From Gnetum montanum (Eukaryota; Streptophyta; Gnetopsida; Gnetales; Gnetaceae): 64,000 nt of DNA. The number at the start of each line of letters is the position of its first letter. Within the stretch, counting starts at the first letter, position 1. Under the pieces are notes generated by a model that did not search any database, had not been told where the DNA came from, and saw only the letters and a list, made by a program, of their open reading frames with translations. Shown piece by piece: positions 11,000 through 24,331 of the stretch. Where the stretch lies: NCBI GenBank assembly GCA_015680685.1, contig MNCI01021399.1, forward strand, positions 1,172,149 through 1,236,148. Direction: 5' to 3'. The translations under genes and the position numbers were made by a program.

Positions 11000-13407
11000 C
11001 TAATTCACATCAATAGAATGCCTTCGTAGGATTTGTGACACAAGGTATCTCCTATTAATGCATATTGCCAAGAGTGTTTTCACATAGCGTATTTTTGAGA
11101 ATTTGTCAAGTGTCATGGAGGTTCACCTCTTAGAAGGTACTCTTTTATGTCATCATACCATTCTATTGCATGTGTTGTACTAATGGATGCTATAGGAATT
11201 TTTTCATGCATGTTAATTATAGGTTCAGTACAACTTGTTATAGAGCTAGGCAATGCGTGGAACATTTCGGGTGTCATGTTTAAGGCTAGTGTAGCAAGTG
11301 CATCGGCCATTGTGTTTTCGCTTCTAGGGAGATGTTGTCTATCCACTTCTACTAGTTGCCTTATCAAATATTTGATCAAATCACAATATGGTTGCAAATG
11401 GAAAGCCTTGCATGAGTAGACCTTAATGAATTGATTAATAACTAGTTGTGAATCACCTTGAACTACAAGACATGAGATTCCTGAAGTTAATGTTTCTTGC
11501 AGACTTCGAAGAAGACCTTCATATTCTGCCATGTTATTGGTGCAAGGAAAGGTTAATCGGTAGGTAAAGTGTTGGATTTCTTTAGAGGGGTATGTTAAAA
11601 TGGCCACAACACTTCCTATTTGGGAGGTTGAAGCTCCATCAAAATATAGGATTACCTCATAGTTGTCAGGTACAATGTCGATACTATTAACATTCTCATT
11701 TGGGAATTCAAGATTTATTGTTGCTTGATCGTGTGTTGGTGAGATGGCTAATTGTGTGACTATTGCTTGACCTTTTGTGGAAGATTGAGCAACATAGTGT
11801 AAGTCAAATTCTGCGATCATCGCTTTCCACCTAGCTATCCTATTCAACTCGTAGATGTTATTAGTGATGACACGGAGTACATTATCCTTGCAAATGATGT
11901 AAACCTGATTATAGAAGAGATAATGCTACCATTTCTTCAAGGTGAAGACGAGGGCGAGGCATGATTTTTCTACATCATTGTATTGTTGTTCATAGGTGAT
12001 TAATGCATGGCTTAGGTAATATACAGGGATTTCAACTCCATCCTTACATTTATGACAAAGCATCAGTGCAATGGAGGAATCAGAAGTTGCAAGGTATATG
12101 TTGAAAGGTTTATCTCTTTGTGGAGGATAAATAGTTGGTAGTTGAACCAACTCTTGTTTTATGTTCTCAAATGCTTCCTGGCATTGTTGAGTCCACTGGA
12201 AATGTACATTCTTTCATGATAGATGTTGCATAGGTCTTAGCTTATCTATCATTTTTTCAATAAAGTGTCTAATGAATTGCAATCTACCCTAAACACCGCA
12301 TAACTCGGTAAGGTTTTTTGGTGGTTGCATATTAGTAATTGCCTTAACCTTATCAAGATCTACCCGTATCCTTGTTTTGAAGACTAGGAGACTAAGCGTT
12401 TTGCCCATTTTAAAGCCAAAAATGCATTTCTTTGGATTGATTCTAAGATCATATTTGAGACAAAGTTTAAGCACTAAGTCTAGATCTTTTGCATGTTGTT
12501 CAGTTGTTTTAGATTTGACTGCGATATCATCAACATAATCATTAAGCAAACTGAGCATGTAATCACTGAATATATATGTCATTACTCGTTGATATGTAGC
12601 TCTTGCATTTTTAAGGCCAAATGGCATCATAGTATAACAGAATGTACCCCAAGGTGTCATGAAAGTTGTTCTAAGTTGATGTTCCGGATTGATTCTTATT
12701 TGGTTGCACTGTGAAAATCCATCCATAAAGGAAAATAGTGCATGCCCAGAAGTTGTGTCAATAAGTTGATAAATGTTAGGTAATGGAAAGTCATCCTTTA
12801 TAGTGGTTGTGTTAAGGTCATGGAAATCAATGCATATACGTATACTACTGTTCTTCTTGGAAACTACAGCAATGTTTGATACCCAATTGGAATAGTCAAT
12901 GGCCCAGATGAAGCCGACTTGGTAGTGTTTTGTGATTTCAGCACAGAGGGCCAATGCAACCTTGAGTCTAACCTTCCTTGCCTTTTTCTTCACTGGTTTA
13001 ATTTTTCATCAAGAATAATGTTGTGTTGGATTATCCAGGGATCTAGTCCTAGCATGTCTATATATTACCATGCGAACATTTTTATGTTGTCTTTTAACAC
13101 CTGAGTGATGTCACCTATGAATTGTGAGTCTAGTAAGGCACTTAATTTCAATGTTCTAGTTTCGCCATTGATCATGGTAATGGGGATTTCTACTAGAGGA
13201 TCTTCAGTGATATTATCAAATTCTAGATCTAGAGTTTTAGTCATGTTTTTAGGCCAATTTGTCATTTCTTGAGTGGAGGCTATTAAATCGGTATAGGTGG
13301 ACAGATTTAAATCCAAGGATTCTGGGTTGATTACTCTTTCTACCTCCCCATATGGTCCATTGAGAGACAATGTTCAAAGGATATTCTTGGTGGCCATGTG
13401 CTTGCTT
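11000..13407 (-). pseudogene. Element B reverse transcriptase and RNase H
   Basis: The most complete pol of the window. It starts after an acceptor-like AATTTGGTAG (AG at 13408-13409) with the pre-RT linker (LNGPYGEVERV, TEDPLVEIPI). The RT fingers/palm show WVSNIAVVSKK, FHDLN, FMDGFS, MPFGLKNA and catalytic LNDYVDD (about 12530). The connection and RNase H region follows, with YFDGAST, NMAEYEGLL, VVQGDSQ and MADALATLA, so all four acidic RNase H positions survive. Four or so stops interrupt the frame, for example just after ELCGV near 12288 and near 11926. Residue identities suggest B decayed from a functional copy after insertion. Confidence 0.9.
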
Positions 13408-13519
13408 CTACCAAATTAAAATGGGAGTAGAGTAAGAGACACCCTCTTGGTGAAGGAGTTACTAAATATAAGTGAACTATGTTTCAACAAAAATTTGGAG
13501 ATGCGGTGATACTCATGGT

Positions 13520-13625
13520 AGTTTAAAGCTATGGCAGTTTAAGGTTGTATCGGGCCACATGACAGTTTAAGGCTATACTGGGCCACATGATAATTTAAGG
13601 CCATATTGGCCCACATGTTGACTTT
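13520..13625. repeat. Short dyad repeat cluster upstream of RT, element B
   Basis: Three to four units of tggcagtttaaggctatactgggccacatga, about 33 bases each, beside the RT start. Weaker and fewer than the corresponding array in element D at 50430. Confidence 0.65.
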
Positions 13626-13639
13626 TCATTTACACCATG

Positions 13640-15690
13640 TTTAAATTTTGACTTTTAGATTTGAGAGTGAACAATGAGTTCAAGGATCCCAAATTTTTAT
13701 GAATTTTATGAAAACAAATTTAAGCAAATGAAGTAAATATAAAGTGAGAGAAAAATAAAGTAAAATAAAAGAAGATAGAGAAAGAATGTGTTGGGTTTAA
13801 AAAGGGGATTTTGAAGTGGAGGAAGGACATTTTGTGTTAGCATGACTTCTTGATTGCAGCATGACTTAGGAGTGCAACGTGAGCTATGACATTAGCGTGA
13901 CTTGCCATCAACAGTGTCAACGTGCACAAGGCAACATGAAGGACAAGGGCAGAGGAAAGGTAAGTTAGGACAAGGGGAAGAGGTAGGAAAATCTGGCATT
14001 CATAGAGGAGAGTGAAGAGCTTCTCCAGTGTCTTTCCAAAGCTAGGATTCTAACGTGGAAGAAGGATTTTCATGGGTAAGTTTGTTTCTCCCCTATTTTC
14101 CTCCAGCAGCGTTACCTAGGGTAATATTTTTTTGGCTGTGATTTTTGGGGTTTTATGGTGTTTTGGGTCATAGGGAGAGTTAGCATGAATGTGGGGAAGA
14201 CCCATTTTTCATTTGACTGCAGCGTGAGCTGCATTATTGGGAATCTTCGGTGTCAAATGTTGTCGTGGCTGTCAGCATCTTGGGCAATGTAAGCTGCAAA
14301 CAAGGGGTTCTAGGCAAGGCATCATGAGCTACAAATTTGGGCTTTTGGGGCTTTCTACAAATTTGGGCTTCTAAGCTTTCTTGGGCATCTTAGGCCGCAA
14401 GGTTTTGGGCTTTCTTAGCACGACTATTGGGGGAAGGCCAACGTGAACTTGGGATTTCTTTGTTCTACAATTTTTTTTTGATTTTTTAGGGCAGCATGAC
14501 TTGTAATTTTTTAGGGCAATGTTACTTGCAAATCTTTCTAGATTTCAGGGTAGCAATGAACAACGTGACTTCAAATTTTTGGGGCAGTGAATAGCATGAC
14601 TTGTGAATTTTAGGCAAAATTTTCCAGTTTTGGTGGGCAACGTGACTACAAAAAGTTTGACTTTGGAGCCAAGGTAGCATGACCTATAATTTTTGAATTT
14701 TTCCTAGGGAAACGTGACCTATAATTTTTGAATTTTTCCCATGGTAGCGTGACTTGTAATTTTTTAATTTTTCCTAGGGTAGCGTGACTTGTGATTTTTG
14801 AATGTAACAACCACTGCCTACTTACTTCTTTACTTCTCCACCTCATAGTCTGTTGCCTACCTACCTTGGTATGAGTTGAGAGGATCAGAATGATAAGGGA
14901 ACCTTCCCTAGTCTAGGGGCATTTCTACTATTATTAGGAAGTCAAAGAGGAACTAATACATCCACTCTCAAAGGAATGCCTCCTAACTCAAATGCCACTC
15001 CTTCCTCAAGTTCAAAGTAATGAGGCCTTCTATGCCCCATACCTACTGTCTCTACCATACCCAAACTCACCTCCCATGCTCGACTGGAAAATTTTTTTGG
15101 AAAGCTCGCACAATGAAAGAAATATTTTTACAAGAAGAACTTTCCTTCTCCACCAATATTATTGGATCTGTAGCTAAACCCATTAATAGCTACTTAGATG
15201 GGTTGGCAGTGTGAGTTGCAAATTTTGGGCATTTTGGGCCCTTAGGCCATAGGGCTTTCAGCCTTTCTTGGCAGCATGAATATGGGCTAGATTTTTGGGG
15301 AAAGTTGTAGGTTCCATCATGAGTTAGAATGTGGGACACTAGGATGAGTTTTGAAGGGAAGGTCCATCATGACTTGCTGGTGGAAAGCCTAGCATGACGT
15401 GGTTGGAGGGCCCAATGTGACTTGGTTTGGAGATGCTAAAGATACCCAATGTGAGCTAGAACATGAAGACATGCATTGCTACTAGATGCCCATTATTTTT
15501 CAATTTCATGTTTATATCATTTATTTGTTTTCCTAAATGTTTATGTTTTGCATTTTTATGTGGGTTTTATCATGTCATGTTGTCTCAAGGGACAAAGCTA
15601 GGCATCAAAAGTATTTGTTTATGTGATTTTTGGTTTATGTGGTTTTGATCTATTGTTAGCACTAAAATTTTTCACTTACCTAATGTTTCT
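13640..15690. repeat. Non-coding spacer of element B rich in an AGCGTGACTTG word
   Basis: No gene is supportable. The stretch is filled with irregular copies of gcaGCGTGACTTG and its decayed forms GCATGACTT; between 14640 and 14805 it becomes a tandem array of about 45 bases (agcgtgacttgtaatttttg then aatttttcc). The antisense gene's promoter and exon 1 should lie here by analogy with copies 1 and 4, but I found neither a TATA box nor a convincing first exon. Confidence 0.6.
14815..15205. other. Possible insert of foreign sequence inside the element B spacer
   Basis: About 390 bases lacking the GTGAC word that fills both sides, with a more even base composition and short open frames in two readings. 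I do not recognise it and see no target duplication. It could be a fragment of another transposon. Confidence 0.35.
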
Positions 15691-15713
15691 GGCATTGGGT
15701 TGACTATGTGCAG

Positions 15714-18700
15714 GGGACCCAAACCTTCTCTTCTAGTGGTTGAGCTTGTTGGGGTGCTTACTTGGTTTGGCCCCTTTGGATCAGACACACCCTTCTATGA
15801 CATGTGCATCACGCCCCATGTGATATGGTTCTACCTCGATATTAGTTCATTTTTTCCTTCATCTTGTATAATTTTAGTGTGGTCATATTGTCTCACTTGA
15901 GTGAATAATTGGCTTGTGATATCATTGAGACAGCGTTTCCTAGGTCCACACAAGGCATGCTTTCCTTTGTTACTGAAATTGATGAGGGACTTTTCATAGT
16001 TGAAGGAGGCCTTGTTGAAGGTCTTAGATCTACACATACCTTGACTTGTATGTGGGAGCTACCTACATGTAGTCATTATAATAGTAGCAACACACTTTTT
16101 CTAGCCCTCTGTGTACACACTCTATTTCAGAACCCACCTAGGATGGTATATAGGGTGGACAGGTATGCTCCTTTTTTTCTTGTTTAATTTGGATCTCCTT
16201 TTAAATTTCATGTCATCATCTAAATGCAATTTTTTTTCCTATGTAGGCCTCGCCTTGATGAACATGGGATGTGCGATGATGATGGCGGGCTTGCCTTAGT
16301 GCATACGGTGCTAGAGACTTTCATGGTGGGTCCCATTTTTTGTGCTACGGTGTTGGACCAAACCAAGGTGGCTCTTGTTGACTACCATAGGCAATTTTTG
16401 AGAGCCTTTGAGTATTTCCAAGTTTGCGGTTGGTTACATGGGGAATGGTCTTCTAATGGGCCAACCTTCCCTCAAAGGATTGATCCTTCACCTATCCTAC
16501 CTACACCATTTATCGATGGTAAATGACCATGCTCTAGTCTCTGTTTTCTTTTCTTTTATTACCTTATCTTGTACTATGTTTTTAACTTTTTTCTCTATGT
16601 TTTCTCTTTATAGTAGCCATCCCTCCCAAAGAAGTCACTATTATAATGGGGCGCACTAAGGCCACCTGTTTCATGAATTTTGGGGAGGTGGAGTAGTCAC
16701 AAAAGTGGTTGTCGAGGGAAACCCTTAAGCTAATCATTAGTCACCTTACTCAGGTGGGTCTAATGAAATTTTTTTTATGTTTGACTCCTAGCATTTCAGC
16801 TACTAAGATGGTCACTATTGTAGATTCTTTTGATGGTGATGCTTCCTATTTTAGCATGTGGGTATGAGGGATTAGGGTATCTTTTTACTTGACCACTGAT
16901 TTTTTCTCTAACCTTTTTGGCATGTCCATGGATGGTGCCATGGTGTCTATAGACAAAGTAGCAAAAGATGACCAGGTCATAAGAGAGTTGGAGTATTTAG
17001 ATGTGCCTTGGGGTCACCAAGGTCTTGCTATGCGAGATGACACTCAGTCAATGTAAATGAACTTTCTATATCCTCTCTTCTAGGCACAGGCATTTTCCAA
17101 ATCTCTCTCTCAAGGGAGAAACCTTGGGATCAAGACCGCACGTGTCATACATGTCATTTTAGAGATAGGAAGGCACTACAACTGGGCATAGTTTTTTGTA
17201 TCTTGTCTCTACAAGGAGGTTATTAGGTTACACGCCAACATCCATGCTAAATCTCATTTTACTTTTTCTTTCTTTGTGGGATATTTACATAGGTTCACTG
17301 AGTTCCTAGTGGTTTATGATGATAACCACTATGTTTTGAGGGACCATTCACAATTATCTTATCCTTGGATTTGCCACCTATTTAGCACCACTAGATCCTA
17401 GGATCCATCGGAGGACATTGAGGAATCGGTATCAGTCACTAGTGGAGGTGCAGCTAGCTATTCCAATCATTCCCATGATAGTTTGAGATTGGAACCACCT
17501 AGGCTACACACGTCTATGAAAAGGGCCAAACATTTGATTGGTAAGACTGTTGGGAAGTACAAGATGAAGGTGAAGAGGAAAGAACACCCAAGGGAACCTT
17601 CTCCGAATGCAATACTACCAAGGGAAAAGAAGATTCGGTTTGTACTGTCAGTGGAAGGTAAGTACTGCATTTTATTGTTATTAATTTATTTATTATGATA
17701 GTTTAATATATATGTTTGTTGAATGTATATGTACCCTATGTCATACTAATGTTAGAATGTTGGTGTTATCAGAGGAAATTCTAGAGAGAGAGAGAGGGAG
17801 ACTTTGGCCCCAATGGCTGATCTCGAAGTGATTGTCATAGGGCTGAAAGAAGAAGCGAAGGAAAGAGAAGAAACAATTGAAGAACCTCCCACCTTGTAAG
17901 AGGAAGATGTGACAAACCTCATGGGGACAAAGCTTGCAGAGGCTATGGATGCACTCAGGCAACCCAGTGATGAAAGAGATGTCCTTGATGGCTTCTTCAA
18001 TGGATCTTGGCAACTTGGTGATCTGCCCCAGCCAAGCAGCAAAGGGCTTTTCGGTACATTTCTTTTACCATAATTCATGTTTTTGTAGCTTTTAATTTTC
18101 ATAAGATTTTTTTAATTATCTTGATTGTTTCTGGCATCAAAGGTAAATGCTAAGACTTCTGAGGCACATGCATCTTGGGAAGAGATGTTAGGAGCATAGG
18201 TTCTAATCGAAGTGACCTCCCCAGCTTGTCCTCCACCAACTGACTAGCTAAGGCCATGGCCTGAGATGCCTAGCAAGATAGACTTTGTTCAAGGCATTGC
18301 TAATTATGTGGTTACTCACTTACAAGAAGCTCATCTAGAACTAGGTATGTGTGTTTCATGCATTACGCTTAGTATTTTGGTTCATTGTTGATTATAGGTG
18401 ATTTATGTGGTGGTGCTTATACCTGTAGGCACCAAGCTTTAGTGGGATCCCTCTGAAGCTACTCACATTTATGCTCTCCTTGAACTACTAGGGAATATTG
18501 AGCAAGCCCCAAGGAATGTGTACGATGCAATTTCTGGTTGCGTCGTACAGAATGCCAGGTCACTTTGGACTTGTAGATGTTCGATTGAGTACTTATGGGA
18601 TGAGGTGCATTCATTGAAAGAAGCACTAGCAAAGGAGAAAGAGAAGAGGAGAGATTTCCAATCTCATTATTATCTTGCTATTGATACACTATCTGGTGAT

Positions 18701-19357
18701 AGTACTTGGCGCACATTTGAAATCACCTACGCACATTATTGGATGGTTTTGAATAGTAAAGTGCAAGCTACACGGGACTTAGCAGAACTAAGGGTATAGA
18801 TAGATTTTTTGAATAGGAAATGTCATGATTGGAAATCCTTTGCTGTCAAAGTATAGAAGTGGGGCCAAGACCAAAATGACCACAAGCATTAGTATAAGAA
18901 GTGGTTGAAGGAGGAATTAGTTGAGCATCACCGAATGGAGATGTTCATTGATGGGTTAGGTTTGCGGTTTGCTTATGATAGGTTTGTTGAGTGCACTGAG
19001 CTGGAGGGATCTCCTAAGAGAACAATTACCACTACCTCTAGGGAGGTTGCGATAGGCCTGTTCTCTCTTGAGCATCCTACTTGGACCCCAGTGGACAAGG
19101 GTAAAACACTCACTAGCATGGATCTTATCTTGGAGGAGGATTGGGCAAATGTGCCCGAGAAGGAGATTCTACAATGTTTGGAGACCAACTTGGGGCCTTT
19201 CTCACTTGTGAGTGTTTTATTGTGTTATTCATTTTTGTATGATTTTGTTTTATTACTCTTACCTATTTTGTTTTTTTTTCTGTTATAGGGACATGTTAAT
19301 GATGGAGCTGGCCCCAGTGGAGTGAGAGCAGATGATGAAGAGGATCTTGGGGAGTAG
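15714..19357 (+). pseudogene. Antisense accessory gene of element B, copy 2 (exons 2-7)
   Basis: Diverged homologue of copy 1. Exons by splice sites: 15714-16162 (449 nt), 16247-16518 (272), about 16617-17657, 17773-18344 (perhaps with an extra small intron near 18053-18140), 18429-19207, 19289-19357 (TAG). Matching protein blocks: GPKPSLLVVELVGVL (exon 2), FFSNLFGMSMDG and FVGYLHRFTEFL (exon 4), KIDFVQGIANYVV ending exon 5 before GGTATG, SLWTCRC and a Lys/Glu-rich coil (exon 6), and an acidic DDEEDL tail. Several in-frame stops are present. The first exon is not found. Sitting at the same place between PR and RT as in A, C and D, it shows that the gene predates the split of these lineages. 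Confidence 0.7.
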
Positions 19358-19769
19358 CCCCCTCTATGAGCTTATCACTAATCAAATTTTAGCTACTAAA
19401 TGTTTTTGAGATTTTTTTGTATTTTTGATGGAAATGTATCATTGAAAAATGTAATAACATGGACCTAGTTATGGCATAATGTGTTGGAATTTTACTACCA
19501 TATTGACTCATTGTTATTTTTTATTTTATTTTTATTTTTCTCTTTTTATTTGCTTTTTCAAGTATTATAATGAGCATATGCGTGTAACTAACTATAAAAT
19601 GGAAGAACAAATTGTGAATTAATACTTGTAAAATAGGAAAGTAACATTGAATTCATGAATTAAGGCTATAACTTGTATCATTTGAACAAGAATTTGACAT
19701 AATTATAGTGAATGTTTGTAAACTTGTAACATACTGAATTCTAGTTTAAATCCATTTTAGGTTGTTCAT

Positions 19770-20260
19770 ACTAGTTTAGAGTCATGGTGGACTATTGTCT
19801 CTATTGCTAAGGAAAGAAAGATTGCCAGTTTTATGCCATGGTATGCCAAAAACAATAATAATTTTAGAAAGCTTTTAAAAGGAACTAGCCATTTCTGACC
19901 ATGGCAAGTTTAATGTCATTGCAAAGGTTCGTTGGTAGATTAACATCGTACTAGACGATTGGTAGTTTAACGTCATATTGGACGATTGGTAGTTTAATGT
20001 CATTTCGGACATGTGGTAGTTTAACATCATTTCATTTTGGACATGTGGTAGTTTAATGTCATTTCGGAAATGTGGTAGTTTAACATCATTTTGGACATGT
20101 GGTAGTTTAACGTCATTTTGGACATGTGGTAGTTTAACATCATTTTGGACATGTGGTAGTTTAACATCATTTTGAACATGTGGTACTTTAATGTAATTTT
20201 GGACATGTGGTAGTTTAACATCATTTCAAACATGTGGTAGTTTCATTCTAGTTGTTGTGT
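19770..20260. repeat. Tandem dyad repeats between antisense gene and protease, element B
   Basis: About ten near-identical units of some 33 bases in 19920-20240: catgtggtagtttaacGTC-ATTTTG-GAC. The short arms GTC/GAC are palindromic around a 6-base spacer. Recent homogenisation is suggested by how alike the units are. This is the element B counterpart of the GGCC-N6-GGCC arrays of A, C and D. Confidence 0.85.
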
Positions 20261-20319
20261 TGCCTCTTGATCTTTTGTAGTTTAACATGTGGGTTTGGGC
20301 ATGTAGGTATGATTTTATA

Positions 20320-21110
20320 TTCACCTTCCCCTTCATTGGTGATGTCAAAGGGTAGTTCTGACCAAGATAAATCAATATGAATGGCTCCTATGTTTGTGTC
20401 CTCCTATGTTTCTTCAATCCTAGTAGGGCTGTGAGTTAACATCAAATTCATGTCTTGATGTATGTTCACAGTTTCTTGCTTAGGCTCAATGAACTCAATT
20501 TCTAACTCTTTACTTACCTCAGGGTGTGAGGAACTAATCGATATTGTTGTGTCCCCATGTATTATGATTTCACCACCCTCGTGAGATAGGTGGATCTCTT
20601 GATGAATTGGTGAAGACACAACCTTAAGTTGAGCTAGCCAAGGATGTCCTAGGATCATATTAAGCCCTGGCATTTCATCAACCACTATGAATTCAGCTAA
20701 TGTGGGGAACTGGTTTTCGGCTATGAAATCCAAGGTAATGATACCTCTCACCCCAACACGGGAACCACTGAAGGATTTCAAAAATGAGGTTGTTTTGGGT
20801 TGTATTTGTTTAGTAAGCCCCAATTTTTCGATGAGGAAAAAGGTATTATGTTTGTTGCCGCACTGTCATCAACATGAACCCTATGTATCTTGAAATGATT
20901 AACCTGTATCATTATGAACATAGGGGTAGTGGTGAATTCTCCTATTTTCTCATCTAGCTTAACATCCTTAGCATAAAAATCTAGGGACGTGGCCTTTGAT
21001 TCCTGAAGTTGCAGGGACAATACTGCATAAATGGAGGGTTCATCTATAGGAAGGTCCTCACTAACAAGGATCGAAGTTAGCATTCATACAAGAGCTTCTC
21101 GATGTGTAGA
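20320..21110 (-). pseudogene. Element B protease
   Basis: Retropepsin-like domain. The active site region (about 20860-20890) reads HVDDSAATNIIPF, with Ser where A and D have Gly, so the catalytic D-S/T/D-G motif is damaged. The C-terminal part holds MILGHPWLAQL near 20630-20660. Preceding text (LTSILVSEDLPIDE, then LDFYAKDVKL) matches the pre-protease segment of the other elements. A frame change near 20800 separates the active site from the C-terminal half. Confidence 0.85.
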
Positions 21111-21129
21111 TGAAGTCATTACTAGGTCG

Positions 21130-23956
21130 TAGAAACTTAAATAAGTGTTCTTTTTTTAAAAGCTTGTGTGACTTGAGTTAACACATTTACTAAGTCTTTA
21201 CCATTTGGAGCACTCTTGTCTGTGTAGATTTGGTCCATTTGACCCAACATTCATATTTCCTGCGGAGGAAATTTTGTGTTGGTAAATGTAAGTGCTGGGT
21301 TTAGGACAAAACCCATGACATTATCCTTGTTTTAATGACTCATAACAGGCTCATTAATAGATTGACCCATAAGGACAACATTTAGTAGTGTAGGCATTAG
21401 TGGTCCTAATTTGTGTTGATAGTTTTCTCTTTCCAAGTGCTCTCTTGTTAACTTATTAGCAAGACATTCTCGCAAAGGTCATGAGGGAGTAGAGGTGGGT
21501 TGTGTGCCAAGGTGTTTTGGCACCTGGATCACAAAGGGGATAGGTCAATTTTTAGATGGTGTGGTTGTTGCTACAATGGAAGGAGGCATGTGGATGTTGA
21601 ATGGCTTTTGTGGTGTTGGGGATGTGTGCGCGATGAAAGGGGTTTGATGAGATGTTGGGGTAGATGTGTGTTCTGAAGGCCTATGGATTACAAAGGGTTT
21701 TTGTAGGACATCTTGTCTTTTCTCCACATGGATAGTATTAATTACATATGATGTGTCATTAGTATTGATGGGATCGTTGTAGACTCCCATGGGTTGGTTT
21801 TGGAGTCTCACTAGGTTTGCCTCATCAAATACCACCTCACCCCTATCAATCATGCGTTGTATATCCTGTTTCAGGGTGAAATTGTAATTAGTTCCATGGC
21901 GAGGTCATTGGTGATACTTGCAAAATCTATCTAACCTAAAACTTCTTGGAATGGAAAATTCATTAGATGTTGCTAAAGCTTGATTTTTGGCCAATTCACA
22001 AAATCTATCATGTTTTTGAGATGCTATGGGAGACATTTTTTTATGTTTAATTAGCTCAGCCTTTAGAAGCTGATCTAGCAATTATGAAGGTTTCATGGGT
22101 AAGGTATGTATTGAGCAGGGTCTTTTCTTTCGAATGTATGGGCATGAACCATGTTGGTGTTCTTATTTGAGGAAGTTTTAGGTGTAGGCATAGGTGTATT
22201 TCTTTCATAGCTGTTTGTGACAGTAGGTTGTTTTCCCTTTTGTCCTAGATGGCTAGGTTGGGTTGTCTCGGCCACTGCCGCTACCGTCATTTTGGATTTA
22301 TCTTTCCTTGTATGTTGGCTTCTAAAGGTCAAGTAGGATGGATCATTGCTTGTTTGTGTAGCTTCTTCTATGTATTTAATTTGCACAAATGCCTAGCTCA
22401 AGGTATGAGGTTTCAAATAGTAATGTTTTGATTTAATAAAGTCATTCAGCTGCCTTAAGGATGGTAAGTAGATACGTTTTAGGAATAGGCTCATGAAGTT
22501 CATTCAGGGATGCACTCCACCTTTAGATAAATTTCTATGCTGGCTCTCACCCTGCTTGCCTAATTTGGATTAGGCTATCCAACGTGGCTTCAAGTTTTAG
22601 ATTATATTTGAAACGAGTGACAAACTGATGCAATAAGTCCTCTAGAGAAGATATAGAACTATGGGGCAAGGCTCGGTACCAGTCTAAAGCTTTTCCAGTT
22701 AAGGACATAGAAAACACATGTAGAATTACATGAGGCCATGCCTGAAGTAATAGACATTCTATTCGAAATGTTACTAGGTGAGCATTTGGGTCCCCTTCTC
22801 CATTATACTTGGTAAGTTGGGGTAATGAAACTCCCTTTGGAAAGGTTAGTGGTGGGATCGAGGGATCGATTAGATCATCTTGATAGAAGTCTAATACATT
22901 AACCTCTTCAGTGTTCATAGTTTTAAGGCATTCTAATTCTTTTGCTAATGAGTGCATCATTTTCTTCATATCTACCCACTCTTGGGAGGTATGTAAACCA
23001 GCGGATTGGGCTAGCCATGGTTGGTAATGACTCAATTGTGGCATCATTTTTGGAAAGAGAGATTGTTGAACTATCGTTTGCTATGATGGAACAACATTCA
23101 GGGCTGAGATCATGGGATGTGATACATTGTAGTGAGTAGATGGATTTTGCTGAACAACTAGTGGGACCCATTGCCCAATCACAAGTTGTGAAGTGATCAT
23201 TGGTGCTTGTTGGATTTGCACTTAAGGTATGTAATGGGTAGACATGGAAGCTGGTATGACTGATGGCATCCCAATCACTTGAGGTTGAAAGGTCGATCCT
23301 ACATTAGTTTGAGTAGGATGTTGTTGGGATTGTATTTGTAGAGGTATGATGGAAGTGGATGTGTTGGATTGAACGTTGGACTTGGTCAAGATGGGAATGG
23401 GAATGGCTACTTCCTATAGAGAAGCTGGTGGTGGAAATATAGTCTCTTCTAGGAAAGGTTGAAATAATGGATTTATATGGGCATGGAGACTGACGGTATG
23501 GTATGAATCCCCATGTTCAAATTGGGGTGAAAAGTTGTCCTCCTCATCTCCACCCTGAGGCTCTATCAGAGGTGTCCGTAAGGCTTGGCTTCTTGCCATG
23601 AGAAGCAAGGATATGAGTTTATGGTGATGTTTAGAGAGCAGGATTATGTCAAATGATGAATGGATGAATTCATGACCTCCTTTATCGATAAGTTCATAGC
23701 CTCCCTTCACTTCTCTCGCTACATAATCAATGGGTAATTTGGCTTAGATCTTGACACAGATGAAGTTATATTGTTCGGGTGTAAGAGTCACATAGGTAGT
23801 GTCTCTGGCCTATAGCCTAAGTGAGTGGCATGTAGGGGCTTGGGCATTTATCTATTCAATGATAGTTATGGATTCAATAGCAGTCACAAGTTTTGACACT
23901 TTAGTCCCAAAGTTAGAGGTTGGCAGTCTCACTAGGTTAATTTGGGGGGATTCCAT
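21130..23956 (-). pseudogene. Element B Gag
   Basis: Gag builds the particle and packages the RNA. I place the start at ATG 23954-23956, since the frame runs from there, through two stops, into the conserved EQYNFICVKI block also seen in element E. The middle is a low-complexity Pro/Gln/Thr region. The retrotransposon Gag core lies at 22547-22870 (YNGEGDPNAHLVTF, MSLTGKALDWYRALP, FVTRFKYNLK). A decayed nucleic-acid-binding knuckle (FCKYHQ, then RHGTNY) is at about 21880-21960, followed by a Pro/Thr-rich tail with repeated PFxIHxP. Stops at several places. Confidence 0.85.
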
Positions 23957-23994
23957 AATAAACGTGAGTAAAATAAGCTAGAAGGGCTGAATGT

Positions 23995-24240
23995 AAGCAA
24001 ATGTAGCATGATAACTACAGCGTGACAACTACAAGTCAGCGTGACAATTGCAAGACAACATGACAACTGTAAGATAGCGTGACAACTGCACCATGATAGC
24101 ACAACATGACAACTACACCATGACCACATAGCATGACAACACAGCATGATAAATTGCACCCTGACAACACAGCATGACAACATAGTATCACAACTGCATC
24201 ATGACAACTATAGCATGACAACTATGATAGGGAGACTCAT
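23995..24240. repeat. GTGACAACT tandem repeats in element B 5' leader
   Basis: About a dozen irregular units of agcatGACAACTacagcGTGACAACT, 12-28 bases apart, between the PBS and gag. The same CAGCGTGAC word fills the B spacer at 13640-15400 and its LTR. Confidence 0.8.
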
Positions 24241-24308
24241 AGGGACAAGATGAATAAGTTTTGGTAGGTAGTGTGATGGACATTTTAATAGACAATAAGC
24301 AAGTCAGT

Positions 24309-24325
24309 CCCTCCTTCTAGTGCCA
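24309..24325 (-). promoter_or_regulatory. Primer binding site of element B
   Basis: On the minus strand it reads TGGCACTAGAAGGAGGG, six bases inside the right LTR. It differs from the element E site by a single C-to-T-type change (GCGC to GCAC). Minus-strand DNA synthesis would be primed here by a host tRNA that I could not identify. Confidence 0.8.
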
Positions 24326-24331
24326 ATTTAC

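Noticed and set aside
20027-20233. Open frame of 68 codons with repeated YHMSKM
   Set aside because: Translation of the 33-base tandem repeat, whose unit is a multiple of three; no other support.
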